From contig NZ_LRML01000013.1 in NCBI RefSeq assembly GCF_001647285.1, positions 1 to 64,000 on the forward strand: a stretch of DNA of 64,000 bases. The letters run 5' to 3'. A model generated the notes under the pieces. It was given only the letters and a program-made list of their open reading frames with translations, was not told where the DNA came from and searched no databases. Below are positions 16,827-24,847 of the stretch, one piece after another. The translations under genes were made by a program, and so were the position numbers. This DNA is from Rufibacter roseus. Its GTDB lineage: Bacteria > Bacteroidota > Bacteroidia > Cytophagales > Hymenobacteraceae. The first letter of the stretch is position 1, and the number at the start of each line of letters is the position of its first letter.

Positions 16827-18122
16827 ATGGCAGCATATCAGAACAAAATGGCCTACAAAGAACCGGCACCTATCAAAGACAAAGAGAATCCCTTTGAGTC
16901 AATGATGTCCCGCTTTAATATTGCAGCGGAAGTACTGGGGTTAGATGAAGAGACGTATGAAGTGCTGAAATCTCCTACCCGTCAGGTTATTGTGCACTTG
17001 CCCGTGACCATGGACAATGGCAGCATTAGAGTGTTTGAAGGTTTCAGAGTAGTTCACTCCAATATACTGGGGCCGTCAAAAGGTGGAATTAGGTATGATA
17101 AAAACGTTTTTCTTGACGAGGTAAAAGCCTTGGCTGCCTGGATGACCTGGAAATGCGCCGTGGTAGATATACCCTACGGCGGTGCCAAAGGCGGTATTAT
17201 CTGCGACCCGGCCAGCATGTCAGCCGGTGAGTTAGAGCGTTTAACCAGAGCCTACACCGTTTCTCTGATTGATACCTTCGGCCCTGACCAAGATATTCCG
17301 GCACCAGATATGGGTACTGGCCCTAGAGAAATGGCCTGGCTCATGGATGAATACTCTAAAACCAAGGGTATGACTGTAAACTCGGTTGTGACTGGTAAAC
17401 CGCTGGTACTAGGAGGTTCTCTGGGTAGGGTAGAAGCCACTGGTCGCGGTGTAATGGTTTCGGCTATGGCCGCCATGGAAGTGCTGCACATGGACCCAAC
17501 TAAATCAACGGCTGCCATTCAAGGCTTCGGGAATGTGGGCTCCTGGGCGGCCAAACTACTAGCCGAGCGGGGTGTGAAAATACTGGGCGTAAGCGATGTG
17601 AGCGGCGCCTACTGGAGTGACAACGGTATTGATATTGAGGCTGCCATTGAATATAAAAATGCGCATCAAGGTCGCTTAGAAGGTTTTGCCGGGGTAGAGC
17701 CCATCAGTAATGATGATCTGCTCACCGCCAAAGTAGATGTATTGGTGCCCGCTGCTGTAGAAGATGTGATCACGGCCCGTAACGCAGATAAAATTCAAGC
17801 TAAACTGATTGTGGAGGGAGCTAACGGGCCTACCTCTGCCAACGCTGATAAAATTATTAACGAAAAGGGTATTATGGTGGTGCCGGATATTTTGGCCAAC
17901 TCCGGCGGGGTAACTGTTTCTTACTTTGAATGGGTGCAGAACAGGCTAGGCTACAAGTGGAGCCTTGACATGGTGACTGAGCGCTCTGACCGGATTATGA
18001 CCGAAGCCTTTGTGAAAGTATATGCCACTTCTGTAAAATATGACGTGCCCATGCGTATTGCCGCTTACATAGTGGCCATTGATAAAGTAGCCCAAACCTA
18101 CAAGTTCCGCGGCGGCTTTTAA
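16827..18122 (+). CDS. gdhA: Glutamate dehydrogenase
   Basis: A 431-residue glutamate dehydrogenase interconverting glutamate and 2-oxoglutarate plus ammonium. GPSKGGIRYD and WMTWKCAVVDIPYGGAKGG contain the substrate-binding and catalytic lysines (Lys121 in GGAKGG). PAPDMGTGPREMAW carries the catalytic Asp, and GFGNVGSWAAKLL is the Rossmann dinucleotide motif. Sequence and length fit the hexameric NAD- or NADP-linked class found in Bacteroidota. It has its own promoter box upstream and a strong terminator downstream, so it is likely monocistronic. It is a distant paralogue of the enzyme at 533-1771. Confidence 0.95.
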   Translation: MAAYQNKMAYKEPAPIKDKENPFESMMSRFNIAAEVLGLDEETYEVLKSPTRQVIVHLPVTMDNGSIRVFEGFRVVHSNILGPSKGGIRYDKNVFLDEVKALAAWMTWKCAVVDIPYGGAKGGIICDPASMSAGELERLTRAYTVSLIDTFGPDQDIPAPDMGTGPREMAWLMDEYSKTKGMTVNSVVTGKPLVLGGSLGRVEATGRGVMVSAMAAMEVLHMDPTKSTAAIQGFGNVGSWAAKLLAERGVKILGVSDVSGAYWSDNGIDIEAAIEYKNAHQGRLEGFAGVEPISNDDLLTAKVDVLVPAAVEDVITARNADKIQAKLIVEGANGPTSANADKIINEKGIMVVPDILANSGGVTVSYFEWVQNRLGYKWSLDMVTERSDRIMTEAFVKVYATSVKYDVPMRIAAYIVAIDKVAQTYKFRGGF

Positions 18123-18144
18123 CGACCTGACTTACTTAAAATAT

Positions 18145-18185
18145 CCGCCTTCCTTCTTTTTTTTAGAGGGAAGGCGGTTTTTTTT
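18145..18185 (+). terminator. Intrinsic terminator of gdhA
   Basis: CCGCCTTCC (18145-18153) pairs with GGAAGGCGG (18169-18177) and is followed by an 8-T run. The loop is long and T-rich. Confidence 0.85.
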
Positions 18186-18186
18186 A

Positions 18187-18194
18187 TATTTTTG
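18187..18194 (+). promoter_or_regulatory. Putative promoter -7 box of psd (TATTTTTG)
   Basis: TATTTTTG matches TAnnTTTG and lies 23 bp upstream of the psd start, directly after the gdhA terminator. Confidence 0.45.
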
Positions 18195-18217
18195 CTTTAT
18201 AAGCCGTAATAGCATAG

Positions 18218-18904
18218 ATGAAAATTCATAAAGAAGGACGTAAGATTCTGTTTTTTACCCTGCTGGGGTTGCTGGTTGTGAACATGTTGCTGTACTACTT
18301 CAACAGTGAGCATGTCACCTTAAATCGTATTTTCTCTGCTGTATCGCTTATTGTTTTCTTGCTGATTCTGCAGTTCTTCCGGAGCCCTTACCGCAATTTG
18401 TTGCTGCACGAAGACTTGGTAGTAGCCCCCGCCGATGGAAAAGTAGTAGTGATAGAAGACGTGGAAGAGCCTGAGTACTTCAATGATACCCGCAAACAGA
18501 TTTCCATCTTCATGTCACCCATTAACGTGCACATTACGCGTAACCCGGTGTCTGGCATTGTGAAGTATTTCAAATACCACCCTGGTAATTATCTGGTAGC
18601 ATGGCACCCCAAAGCTAGCACCAAAAACGAGCGTACTACGGTAGTGGTAGAATCATTGGCCGGTCCGCAAGTGTTGTTTAGGCAGATTGCCGGTGCCATG
18701 GCCCGCCGTATTGTGTGGTACGTAACCGAGGGTGACGAAGTAAACCAGGGCGAGGAGTTCGGTTTCATCAAATTTGGCTCGCGTGTTGATATCTTTGTGC
18801 CCGTAGATACTGAGGTGAAAGTGCAGCTAGGCCAGAAAACCAAAGGCGGCCAAACGGTCATTGCCCAGCTGAAGACGGAGAACTCCGGTTCTTTCTTTGG
18901 GTAA
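18218..18904 (+). CDS. psd: Phosphatidylserine decarboxylase
   Basis: A 228-residue phosphatidylserine decarboxylase of the short (type B) class, converting phosphatidylserine to phosphatidylethanolamine at the inner membrane. Two hydrophobic segments lie at about 10-27 and 36-53. VVAPADGKVVVIE and SIFMSPINVHITRNPVSG are family motifs, and the autocatalytic cleavage site that creates the pyruvoyl cofactor is the Gly-Ser of KFGSRVDIF (Gly187-Ser188). It acts downstream of CdsA (15900-16733). A phosphatidylserine synthase gene (pssA) is not in the window. Confidence 0.95.
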   Translation: MKIHKEGRKILFFTLLGLLVVNMLLYYFNSEHVTLNRIFSAVSLIVFLLILQFFRSPYRNLLLHEDLVVAPADGKVVVIEDVEEPEYFNDTRKQISIFMSPINVHITRNPVSGIVKYFKYHPGNYLVAWHPKASTKNERTTVVVESLAGPQVLFRQIAGAMARRIVWYVTEGDEVNQGEEFGFIKFGSRVDIFVPVDTEVKVQLGQKTKGGQTVIAQLKTENSGSFFG

Positions 18905-18963
18905 ACGCTGCGTGTTGTATCAAGTAGCAGGTATAAAGTAGCAATACTTTACTGAGTTGATAT

Positions 18964-19001
18964 AAAAGAAGCTTCATCCGGTTTGGGTGAGGCTTCTTCT
19001 G
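18964..19001. terminator. Bidirectional terminator between psd and the GAF gene
   Basis: AGAAGCTTCATCC pairs with GGGTGAGGCTTCT (three mismatches) around a GTTT loop. It lies between convergent genes and has A- and T-rich flanks. Confidence 0.65.
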
Positions 19002-19037
19002 TTTTAGACCTGTTTTCAGGAAAACAGGCTCAAAACG
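18999..19037. repeat. Dispersed ~40-bp palindrome, copy 9
   Basis: CTGTTTTAGACCTGTTTTC pairs with GAAAACAGGCTCAAAACG. Located between convergent psd and the GAF-domain gene, 44 bp past the latter's stop codon. Confidence 0.85.
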
Positions 19038-19081
19038 TATTCTAAAGTCATGCTACTTGATACGCACTACTTGATGCTAAC

Positions 19082-19564
19082 TTAGAACCAGTTCTCCGCC
19101 AATTTCATCAGCTGCTCCAGGTACTTCTGGTCAACCTCGTCAAAATCATTGAGGCGGTCGCTGTCTACGTCCAGCACCATTTTCACCTCGCCATTTTTGA
19201 GAACCGGCACCACAATCTCAGACTTAGATTCGCTGCTACAGGCAATGTGGCCCGGAAAAGCCTCTACGTCCGGAACAATGATAGTTTCTTTACGGGTGTA
19301 GCAGGCACCGCAAACCCCTTTATGAAACGGAATGCGGGTACAGGCTACCGGACCCTGAAACGGCCCCAGCACTAGTTGGTCTTCTTTCACCAGATATGCC
19401 CCCACCCAAAAAAAGCCGAAGCTTTGTTTTAGAGCTGCCATCATGTTAGAAAGGTTTGCTACCAAATCGGTTTCTGGGGCTACCAATGCTTCTATTTGGG
19501 GGAGGAGGGCTCTGTATTTCTCTTCTTTGGAGAGAGTATTGTCAACAAATAAATTCTCGGCCAT
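19082..19564 (-). CDS. msrC: GAF-domain free methionine-(R)-sulfoxide reductase
   Basis: A 160-residue single-GAF-domain protein of the fRMsr type, which reduces free methionine-R-sulfoxide. ACTRIPFHKGVCGACYTRKE carries two of the redox cysteines and IACSSESKSEIVVPV the third region, as in the family. FFWVGAYLV and VLDVDSDRLNDFDEVD are also typical. I set the start at MAENLFVDNTL. The longer frame (to 19624) begins in TGTGCTAAT-type word repeats and adds 20 residues that do not fit the family. A TTG-N20-TACCTTTG promoter lies at 19643-19673, on the minus strand. Confidence 0.9.
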   Translation of the reverse strand: MAENLFVDNTLSKEEKYRALLPQIEALVAPETDLVANLSNMMAALKQSFGFFWVGAYLVKEDQLVLGPFQGPVACTRIPFHKGVCGACYTRKETIIVPDVEAFPGHIACSSESKSEIVVPVLKNGEVKMVLDVDSDRLNDFDEVDQKYLEQLMKLAENWF

Positions 19565-19642
19565 TTTATAAAGTGCTAATTTTTCAATGTGCTGATGTGC
19601 TAAATTGGTATGGAGTTTCAGCAAAAAAACTTTTAAGAACTA

Positions 19643-19673
19643 CAAAGGTAAGGCTGAGAATTGGAGGGAACAA
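19643..19673 (-). promoter_or_regulatory. Putative promoter of the GAF gene (TTG-N20-TACCTTTG)
   Basis: On the minus strand TTG (19671-19673) is followed after 20 bp by TACCTTTG (19643-19650). This is the best full match to the Bacteroidota promoter pattern in the window. Confidence 0.6.
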
Positions 19674-19721
19674 TTTTAAGAAATAAGCCAAATAACTGTT
19701 CTAGTTGATTCAGGGCATACC

Positions 19722-19758
19722 GCTTTTAGGCATGTTTTTCTGAAAAGAGGCTCAAAAC
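19722..19758. repeat. Dispersed ~40-bp palindrome, copy 10
   Basis: GCTTTTAGGC and GGCTCAAAAC arms around GTTTTTCTGAAAAG; 45 bp past the ribD stop codon (minus strand). Confidence 0.75.
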
Positions 19759-19803
19759 ACATCTTCTTTAACTCTTTCTAAGTTAAGAGGGGTTGAGTGA
19801 GGC

Positions 19804-20838
19804 TCACACATTCCGGTAGAAAATGATCTCGTCATTACCTAGTGTGCCTCTGGAAATAACAGGCCTGCCGGAAAGCGTGGGAGCTTGCACACCTTCATGG
19901 AGGATAGTGGTTTTACTTTTCAGCACCCTGATCTCATCCCAAATGTTTTTCTGCAAAAAAGCCTCCAGTAACTTAGTTCCACCCTCCACCAGCACTGATT
20001 GCACATTCCGCTGGTACAAATCTTGAAGTAACTGCTCCAAAAAATCTTCCACTTGAGCTAATTTGACAAATTCAGTTTGAGCTAAGGAAGGCTTTTCCGC
20101 TAGCGTATAAATGAGCGTGGGGAGCGAGTCATCCAAAAGGTGGTGACTATCAGGGATTTGCAGCTTTTTGTCGATAGCAATTCTAAGTGGCGCTTGTCCT
20201 GGCCATTGGCGCACATTCAGTTTGGGGTTGTCAGACAGAGCGGTACGCGTGCCTATCATGATTGCTTGTTCTTCAGTGCGCCACTTATGTACCAGCTTAT
20301 GGGCAGAGGGGCCGGAAATTTGGCAGGGCTGACAGTTAGGCAACGCAATAAATCCATCAGATGATTCGGCCCATTTTAAAACTAGATAAGGACGCTTCTT
20401 CTGCTGAAACGTGAAGAACCGACGGTTTAACTTTAGCCCCTCTTGTTCCAATACGCCAATATGTACTTTACATCCAGCATCGACCAGTTTTTGAATTCCT
20501 CTCCCCGCCACTAAGGGATTGGGGTCTGTATTGCAAATCACCACATCCCGCACACCCTTCTCAATGAGGAAATCAGCACAGGGAGGTGTTTTCCCGTAGT
20601 GAGAGCAAGGTTCTAGCGTAACATAAACTTTGCTGTGAGGCAGCAAATTTTGGTTCTGCACACTTGCAATGGCGTTTACTTCGGCATGGGGCTCTCCGTA
20701 CCGTTTGTGCCAGCCTTCACCTATAATTTTGTTTTGGTGCACCACCACACAGCCCACCACTGGATTGGGTCGGGCAGTGCCTAGTCCTTGGCTCGCTAGA
20801 TCCAGTGCCCGCCGCATAAATTTCTCATCTGTGCTCAT
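19804..20838 (-). CDS. ribD: Bifunctional riboflavin biosynthesis deaminase/reductase
   Basis: A 344-residue RibD carrying out the deamination and reduction steps of riboflavin synthesis. The N-terminal deaminase has the zinc motif HAEVNAI (about 50-56) and the PCSHYGKTPPCADFL segment with both zinc cysteines. The C-terminal reductase domain shows RPYLVLKWAESSDGFIA (about 152-168) and VLVEGGTKLLEAFL. Length is normal. No other rib gene is adjacent. The upstream region, 74 bp to the divergent prmC start, is too short to hold an FMN riboswitch, and I see none. Confidence 0.95.
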   Translation of the reverse strand: MSTDEKFMRRALDLASQGLGTARPNPVVGCVVVHQNKIIGEGWHKRYGEPHAEVNAIASVQNQNLLPHSKVYVTLEPCSHYGKTPPCADFLIEKGVRDVVICNTDPNPLVAGRGIQKLVDAGCKVHIGVLEQEGLKLNRRFFTFQQKKRPYLVLKWAESSDGFIALPNCQPCQISGPSAHKLVHKWRTEEQAIMIGTRTALSDNPKLNVRQWPGQAPLRIAIDKKLQIPDSHHLLDDSLPTLIYTLAEKPSLAQTEFVKLAQVEDFLEQLLQDLYQRNVQSVLVEGGTKLLEAFLQKNIWDEIRVLKSKTTILHEGVQAPTLSGRPVISRGTLGNDEIIFYRNV

Positions 20839-20912
20839 GCCGGTTATTTACGCGCCTACAAAATTCCATGCCCGAATATCGTCTGTTTTTTCAGAAATTG
20901 CGCAAAACTGAT

Positions 20913-21773
20913 ATGAAGTACACCATTGGTAATTTATTAGAAAGTGTCTCTCTCCGGCTGGAGGCACTGTACGAGCAGCCAGAAGCCCGTACCATGGCGG
21001 AGTGGCTGCTGCAGCATGAGCTAGGAAAAGGGCGGATGGGGCTGTTTGAAGTACGTTCAAACATTGCCTCTGAAGGGCTGGTAACCAAAGTGGACACTTT
21101 TGTGGAGCGGTTACTTCAGCATGAACCATTGCAATATGTTATAGGTGAGGCCTCTTTCTACGGGCGGGACTTTATTGTTTCTCCGGCTGTGCTAATTCCC
21201 CGCCCTGAGACAGAGGAGTTAGTGCAGTTAATTATAAAGACGTATCAGAGTCAACCGGGAGTTGCTATTTTAGACATAGGAACTGGCAGTGGCTGTATAC
21301 CTGTCACCTTGGCAGCTGAACTACCCCTGAGTACAGTTATAGGGCTAGATGTGTCTGCCGATGCTTTAACCATTGCCCGCCAAAATGCTAATAAATCAGG
21401 GCAAAAAGTAGAATGGCTGTGTCAGGATATATTAAAAGAGATCCCGGCTGTGGCTCCCAGTTCTTTAGACGTCATAGTGAGTAATCCACCCTATGTGCTG
21501 GAGCAGGAAAAGGAACTGATGCGGCAAAACGTATTAAATTTTGAACCGCACCTGGCTCTGTTCGTGCCTGATACTGACCCTTTGCTTTTCTACAGAAGAA
21601 TAGCTGAAATAGCTCCTCAACTTTTAAAGAACGGGGGCAGACTTTTTTTTGAAATAAATGAAAGATATGCTGCCTCAACTGCTGATATTCTTCTTAGTAG
21701 GGGCTTTTGTCAAGTAGAGGTGATAAAAGATTTATACGGTAAAGAACGTATTCTGCAAGCAGTTTGGCAGTAA
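20913..21773 (+). CDS. prmC: Peptide chain release factor N5-glutamine methyltransferase
   Basis: A 286-residue PrmC (HemK) that methylates the GGQ glutamine of release factors RF1/RF2 with S-adenosylmethionine. I place the start at MKYTIGNLLESV because the upstream 15-residue extension (from 20868) is unlike the family. The SAM-binding motif ILDIGTGSGCIPVTLA and the catalytic NPPY in IVSNPPYVLEQEKELM are present, preceded by the substrate-contact motif VLIPRPETEELV. Length is normal. In many genomes prmC sits beside prfA; here it neighbours ribD in a divergent pair. Confidence 0.95.
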   Translation: MKYTIGNLLESVSLRLEALYEQPEARTMAEWLLQHELGKGRMGLFEVRSNIASEGLVTKVDTFVERLLQHEPLQYVIGEASFYGRDFIVSPAVLIPRPETEELVQLIIKTYQSQPGVAILDIGTGSGCIPVTLAAELPLSTVIGLDVSADALTIARQNANKSGQKVEWLCQDILKEIPAVAPSSLDVIVSNPPYVLEQEKELMRQNVLNFEPHLALFVPDTDPLLFYRRIAEIAPQLLKNGGRLFFEINERYAASTADILLSRGFCQVEVIKDLYGKERILQAVWQ

Positions 21774-21829
21774 AACCAGCAACTAGATAAGAAGTTACAA
21801 AAGCTTTACCCTGAATTGTTATAAAATCA

Positions 21830-21837
21830 TACCTTTG
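21830..21837 (+). promoter_or_regulatory. Putative promoter -7 box of the sugar cassette (TACCTTTG)
   Basis: TACCTTTG matches TAnnTTTG and lies 74 bp upstream of the first gene of the nucleotide-sugar cluster. Confidence 0.5.
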
Positions 21838-21911
21838 TGGTTCAATAATTTTTGTATCCTTTTTAGGAAATTGACCGTAAAGGCTCTGATTGTTTAGAAG
21901 CTGTTTTCTCA

Positions 21912-22502
21912 ATGTCTGAATCCTCTGCCCAGTATTTTGCCCATGAATCCGCTGTAATCGACGACGGATGTAAAATAGGGGAGGGTACCAAAATCTGGCA
22001 CTTCTCCCACATCATGCCTAATTGCGAGATCGGGAAGCGCTGCAATATCGGCCAAAACGTGGTTATTTCGCCTGGTGTGGTTCTAGGTGAGAATGTCAAA
22101 ATTCAGAACAACGTATCTGTTTATAGCGGAGTCATTTGCGAAGATGATGTGTTTCTGGGTCCTTCCATGGTGTTTACCAATGTACTAAACCCGCGCAGCG
22201 CCATTAATCGCCGTGGCGAATATCAAAAGACTCTGGTGCAGAAAGGGGCAAGCATTGGCGCTAATGCCACTATTGTCTGTGGTCACACCATTGGGGCCTA
22301 TGCCTTAATTGGTGCGGGTGCCGTGGTGACAAAAGACGTGCCTCCATACGCTTTGGTGTACGGAAACCCCTCCAAGCAGCACGGTTGGGTGAGCGAGGCA
22401 GGTCATAAATTAATTTTTGACGAAAATAATATGGCTGCCTGCCCCGAAACGGGTGAGAGGTATCGCCTGAGCAATAACTCTGTAACTAAAGCCTCCATTT
22501 AA
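21912..22502 (+). CDS. WbpD/WlbB-like sugar N-acetyltransferase
   Basis: A 196-residue left-handed beta-helix acyltransferase. Hexapeptide repeats run from about residue 15 to 145 (for example CKIGEGTKIWHF, CEIGKRCNIGQNVVI). The central MVFTNVLNPRSAINRRGEY and the C-terminal YALVYGNPSKQHGWVSEAG match the WbpD/WlbB group, which acetylates the 3-amino group of UDP-2-acetamido-3-amino-2,3-dideoxyglucuronate. This makes a di-N-acetylated uronic acid donor for surface polysaccharide. The substrate is inferred from family resemblance. It is the first of six collinear sugar genes, 12 bp ahead of the dehydrogenase. Confidence 0.85.
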   Translation: MSESSAQYFAHESAVIDDGCKIGEGTKIWHFSHIMPNCEIGKRCNIGQNVVISPGVVLGENVKIQNNVSVYSGVICEDDVFLGPSMVFTNVLNPRSAINRRGEYQKTLVQKGASIGANATIVCGHTIGAYALIGAGAVVTKDVPPYALVYGNPSKQHGWVSEAGHKLIFDENNMAACPETGERYRLSNNSVTKASI

Positions 22503-22514
22503 AATAATAAAAAC

Positions 22515-23804
22515 GTGTATCAGCAACTCTTGAACAAAGAAGCCAAACTGGCTGTGATAGGATTAGGATATGTAGGGCTCCCCATCGCATTGGAGTTCGC
22601 CAAGAAACTCAGCGTAATCGGCTTCGACATCAACGCAAAGCGGGTGGAGCAGATGAGAAACCACATTGACCCCAGCGGGGAGCTGGAGTCATCTGATTTC
22701 GAGGGTTGCGATATAACCTTCACCAATGATCTGGATGTGCTGCGGGAAGCTCGCTTTTTCGTGGTGGCGGTGCCTACCCCTATTGATAACTACGCCCTGC
22801 CGGACCTGAAGCCGCTCCTTTCCGCCTCCACTACCGTTGGCAAAGTGCTAAAGGAAGGTGACTACGTGGTGTATGAGTCAACCGTGTACCCGGGCTGTAC
22901 CGAGGAGGACTGTATTCCAGTGCTGGAGCGTGAGTCAGGGCTGAAATTCCCGACTGATTTCAAAGTAGGTTACTCCCCTGAGCGCATCAATCCAGGAGAT
23001 AAAGAGCACACTCTGACCAAAATCGTGAAAGTGGTGTCTGGCTGCGACGAAGAGTCCCTTGACGTAATTGCCAAAGTGTATGAAATGATCATCACTGCGG
23101 GCGTTCACAGGGCTTCCTCCATAAAGGTAGCCGAGGCCGCGAAAATTATTGAGAACACCCAGCGCGACGTGAACATTGCCCTGATGAACGAATTGTCCAT
23201 CATATTTGACCGTATGAACATCAACACCTATGAGGTGCTGGAGGCATCGGGCACGAAGTGGAACTTCCTGAAGTTCTTCCCCGGTCTGGTGGGCGGCCAC
23301 TGCATAGGCGTGGACCCATATTACCTCACCTACAAGGCGAAGGCTCTTGGCTACGACTCTAAAGTGATTCTGAGTGGCCGCACCATTAACGACGGTATGG
23401 GAGCTTACGTGGCCAGCAAGGCAATCAAGATGATGATCAAGGAAGGTGTGGCTATTTCCAAAGCAAAAGTGTTGGTGATGGGCGCCACCTTCAAGGAGAA
23501 CGTGGAGGACATCAGAAACTCTAAAGTGGCCGATGTGATAAACGAGCTGAAGAGTTTCGGGGTGCAGGTGGACGTGGTGGACCCCTATGCCTCGTCTGAG
23601 GAGCTGGAGCACGAGTACGGCTTTGCCCTGACCGAGAACCCTACCAACGATTACGACGCTGTTGTAGTGGCAGTGAACCACAAAGACTACCTTGGCTTCA
23701 ATGAGGAATACTTCAAAGGTATTTCCACCGACAGCCCAATTGTAATTGATTTGAAAGGCATTTACAGAGGCAAAATCAAATCCCTACCCTACTGGAGCCT
23801 GTAA
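22515..23804 (+). CDS. Nucleotide-sugar 6-dehydrogenase (WbpA/TviB type)
   Basis: A 429-residue UDP-sugar dehydrogenase oxidising a UDP-HexNAc or UDP-hexose C6 hydroxyl to a carboxylate with two NAD+. It starts at a GTG. LAVIGLGYVGLPIALEFA (about 12-29) is the NAD-binding motif and VGGHCIGVDPYYLTY carries the catalytic cysteine. NTQRDVNIALMNEL and FKENVEDIRNSKV are also conserved. The pattern is closer to the UDP-GlcNAc/GalNAc dehydrogenases (WbpA, WbpO, TviB) than to UDP-glucose dehydrogenase. It fits with the acetyltransferase upstream and the TviC/WbpP-like epimerase downstream in making an acetamido-uronic acid. Confidence 0.9.
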   Translation: MYQQLLNKEAKLAVIGLGYVGLPIALEFAKKLSVIGFDINAKRVEQMRNHIDPSGELESSDFEGCDITFTNDLDVLREARFFVVAVPTPIDNYALPDLKPLLSASTTVGKVLKEGDYVVYESTVYPGCTEEDCIPVLERESGLKFPTDFKVGYSPERINPGDKEHTLTKIVKVVSGCDEESLDVIAKVYEMIITAGVHRASSIKVAEAAKIIENTQRDVNIALMNELSIIFDRMNINTYEVLEASGTKWNFLKFFPGLVGGHCIGVDPYYLTYKAKALGYDSKVILSGRTINDGMGAYVASKAIKMMIKEGVAISKAKVLVMGATFKENVEDIRNSKVADVINELKSFGVQVDVVDPYASSEELEHEYGFALTENPTNDYDAVVVAVNHKDYLGFNEEYFKGISTDSPIVIDLKGIYRGKIKSLPYWSL

Positions 23805-23818
23805 TTTGATAAATTGAA

Positions 23819-24841
23819 ATGAGTAAAATTCTTGTAACTGGTGGCGCCGGATATATTGGCTCACATACTGTAATAGAGCTGGTGGAAGCTGGCTACACTC
23901 CTGTAATTGTAGATAACTTTTCTAACACTGATGAAAAGGTACTGCAGGGTATTTCCAGCATTCTGGGTAAAGAAGTAGCCTGCTATAGGGTTGATTGTAC
24001 AGATGCTGCGGCGTTACAAGAAGTTTTTGCCAAAGAGGGAGGAATAGCTGGCGTTATTCACTTTGCCGCTTTCAAAGCCGTGGGTGAATCTGTGGCAGAG
24101 CCGTTGAAATATTATCACAATAACGTGGCCGGTCTGGTAACGCTATTGCAGGTGATGGAGAACAACAAAGTCAGCAATCTGGTTTTCTCTTCTTCCTGCA
24201 CCGTATATGGTATTCCAGAGAATTTGCCAGTAACCGAGGAAACACCTACGCAGAAAGCGAACTCTCCGTACGGCAACACCAAGAAAATTGACGAGGAAAT
24301 ACTTAGAGACGTAGCAGATAGTGGCAACTATGGCATTAAAACCATTGCCCTACGGTACTTTAACCCAATTGGAGCACACGAATCGGCACTGATAGGCGAG
24401 CTACCTTTGGGCGTGCCAGCCAACTTAGTGCCTTTTATTACGCAAACCGCAGCTGGGATAAGAGAAAGCCTTACAGTGTATGGCACTGATTATGACACAC
24501 CAGACGGCAGCTGCATCAGGGATTACGTGCATGTGGTGGATTTAGCGAAAGCGCATGTGGCGGCTATCAAACGCTTAGAGCAAGAGGAGGCAGCTGCCTA
24601 TGAGGTATTCAATATTGGCACAGGTCAGGGGAGTACTGTTTTGGAGGTGATTAATGCTTTTGAATCTGCCACCGGACAAAAGTTAAATTATAAAATTGGC
24701 CCCCGCAGGGCAGGAGATGTTCCAAAGATTTATGCCGATGTCACTAAAGCTACGGAGGTACTAGGTTTTAAAACATCTTTATCTTTGGAAGAAAGTTTGG
24801 CTAGTTCTTGGGCTTGGCAAAAACAGTTAGAGACGAAATAA
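23819..24841 (+). CDS. galE: UDP-glucose 4-epimerase
   Basis: A 340-residue SDR-family GalE that interconverts UDP-glucose and UDP-galactose. ILVTGGAGYIGSHTVIELVE (residues 4-23) binds NAD, the catalytic pair is Ser/Thr in VFSSSCTVYG with Tyr-x-x-x-Lys in SPYGNTKK, and FNPIGAHESALIGE is GalE-specific. Length is standard. It begins 14 bp after the dehydrogenase and is followed 6 bp later by rfbB, so it is part of the sugar operon. Confidence 0.95.
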   Translation: MSKILVTGGAGYIGSHTVIELVEAGYTPVIVDNFSNTDEKVLQGISSILGKEVACYRVDCTDAAALQEVFAKEGGIAGVIHFAAFKAVGESVAEPLKYYHNNVAGLVTLLQVMENNKVSNLVFSSSCTVYGIPENLPVTEETPTQKANSPYGNTKKIDEEILRDVADSGNYGIKTIALRYFNPIGAHESALIGELPLGVPANLVPFITQTAAGIRESLTVYGTDYDTPDGSCIRDYVHVVDLAKAHVAAIKRLEQEEAAAYEVFNIGTGQGSTVLEVINAFESATGQKLNYKIGPRRAGDVPKIYADVTKATEVLGFKTSLSLEESLASSWAWQKQLETK

Positions 24842-24847
24842 ATAGAA

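Larger units (their letters stand above)
18917..19063. repeat. Inverted word pair framing the psd 3' region
   Basis: GTATCAAGTAGCA (18917-18929) is exactly mirrored by TGCTACTTGATAC (19051-19063). Between them lie the terminator hairpin and a 40-bp palindrome. Confidence 0.7.

Noticed and set aside
20839-20912. FMN riboswitch upstream of ribD
   Set aside because: The 74-bp gap to the divergent prmC start is too short for the motif and none of its helices were seen.
22935-23681. 248-residue His/Val-rich minus-strand frame
   Set aside because: Antisense of the nucleotide-sugar dehydrogenase, with composition typical of shadow frames.
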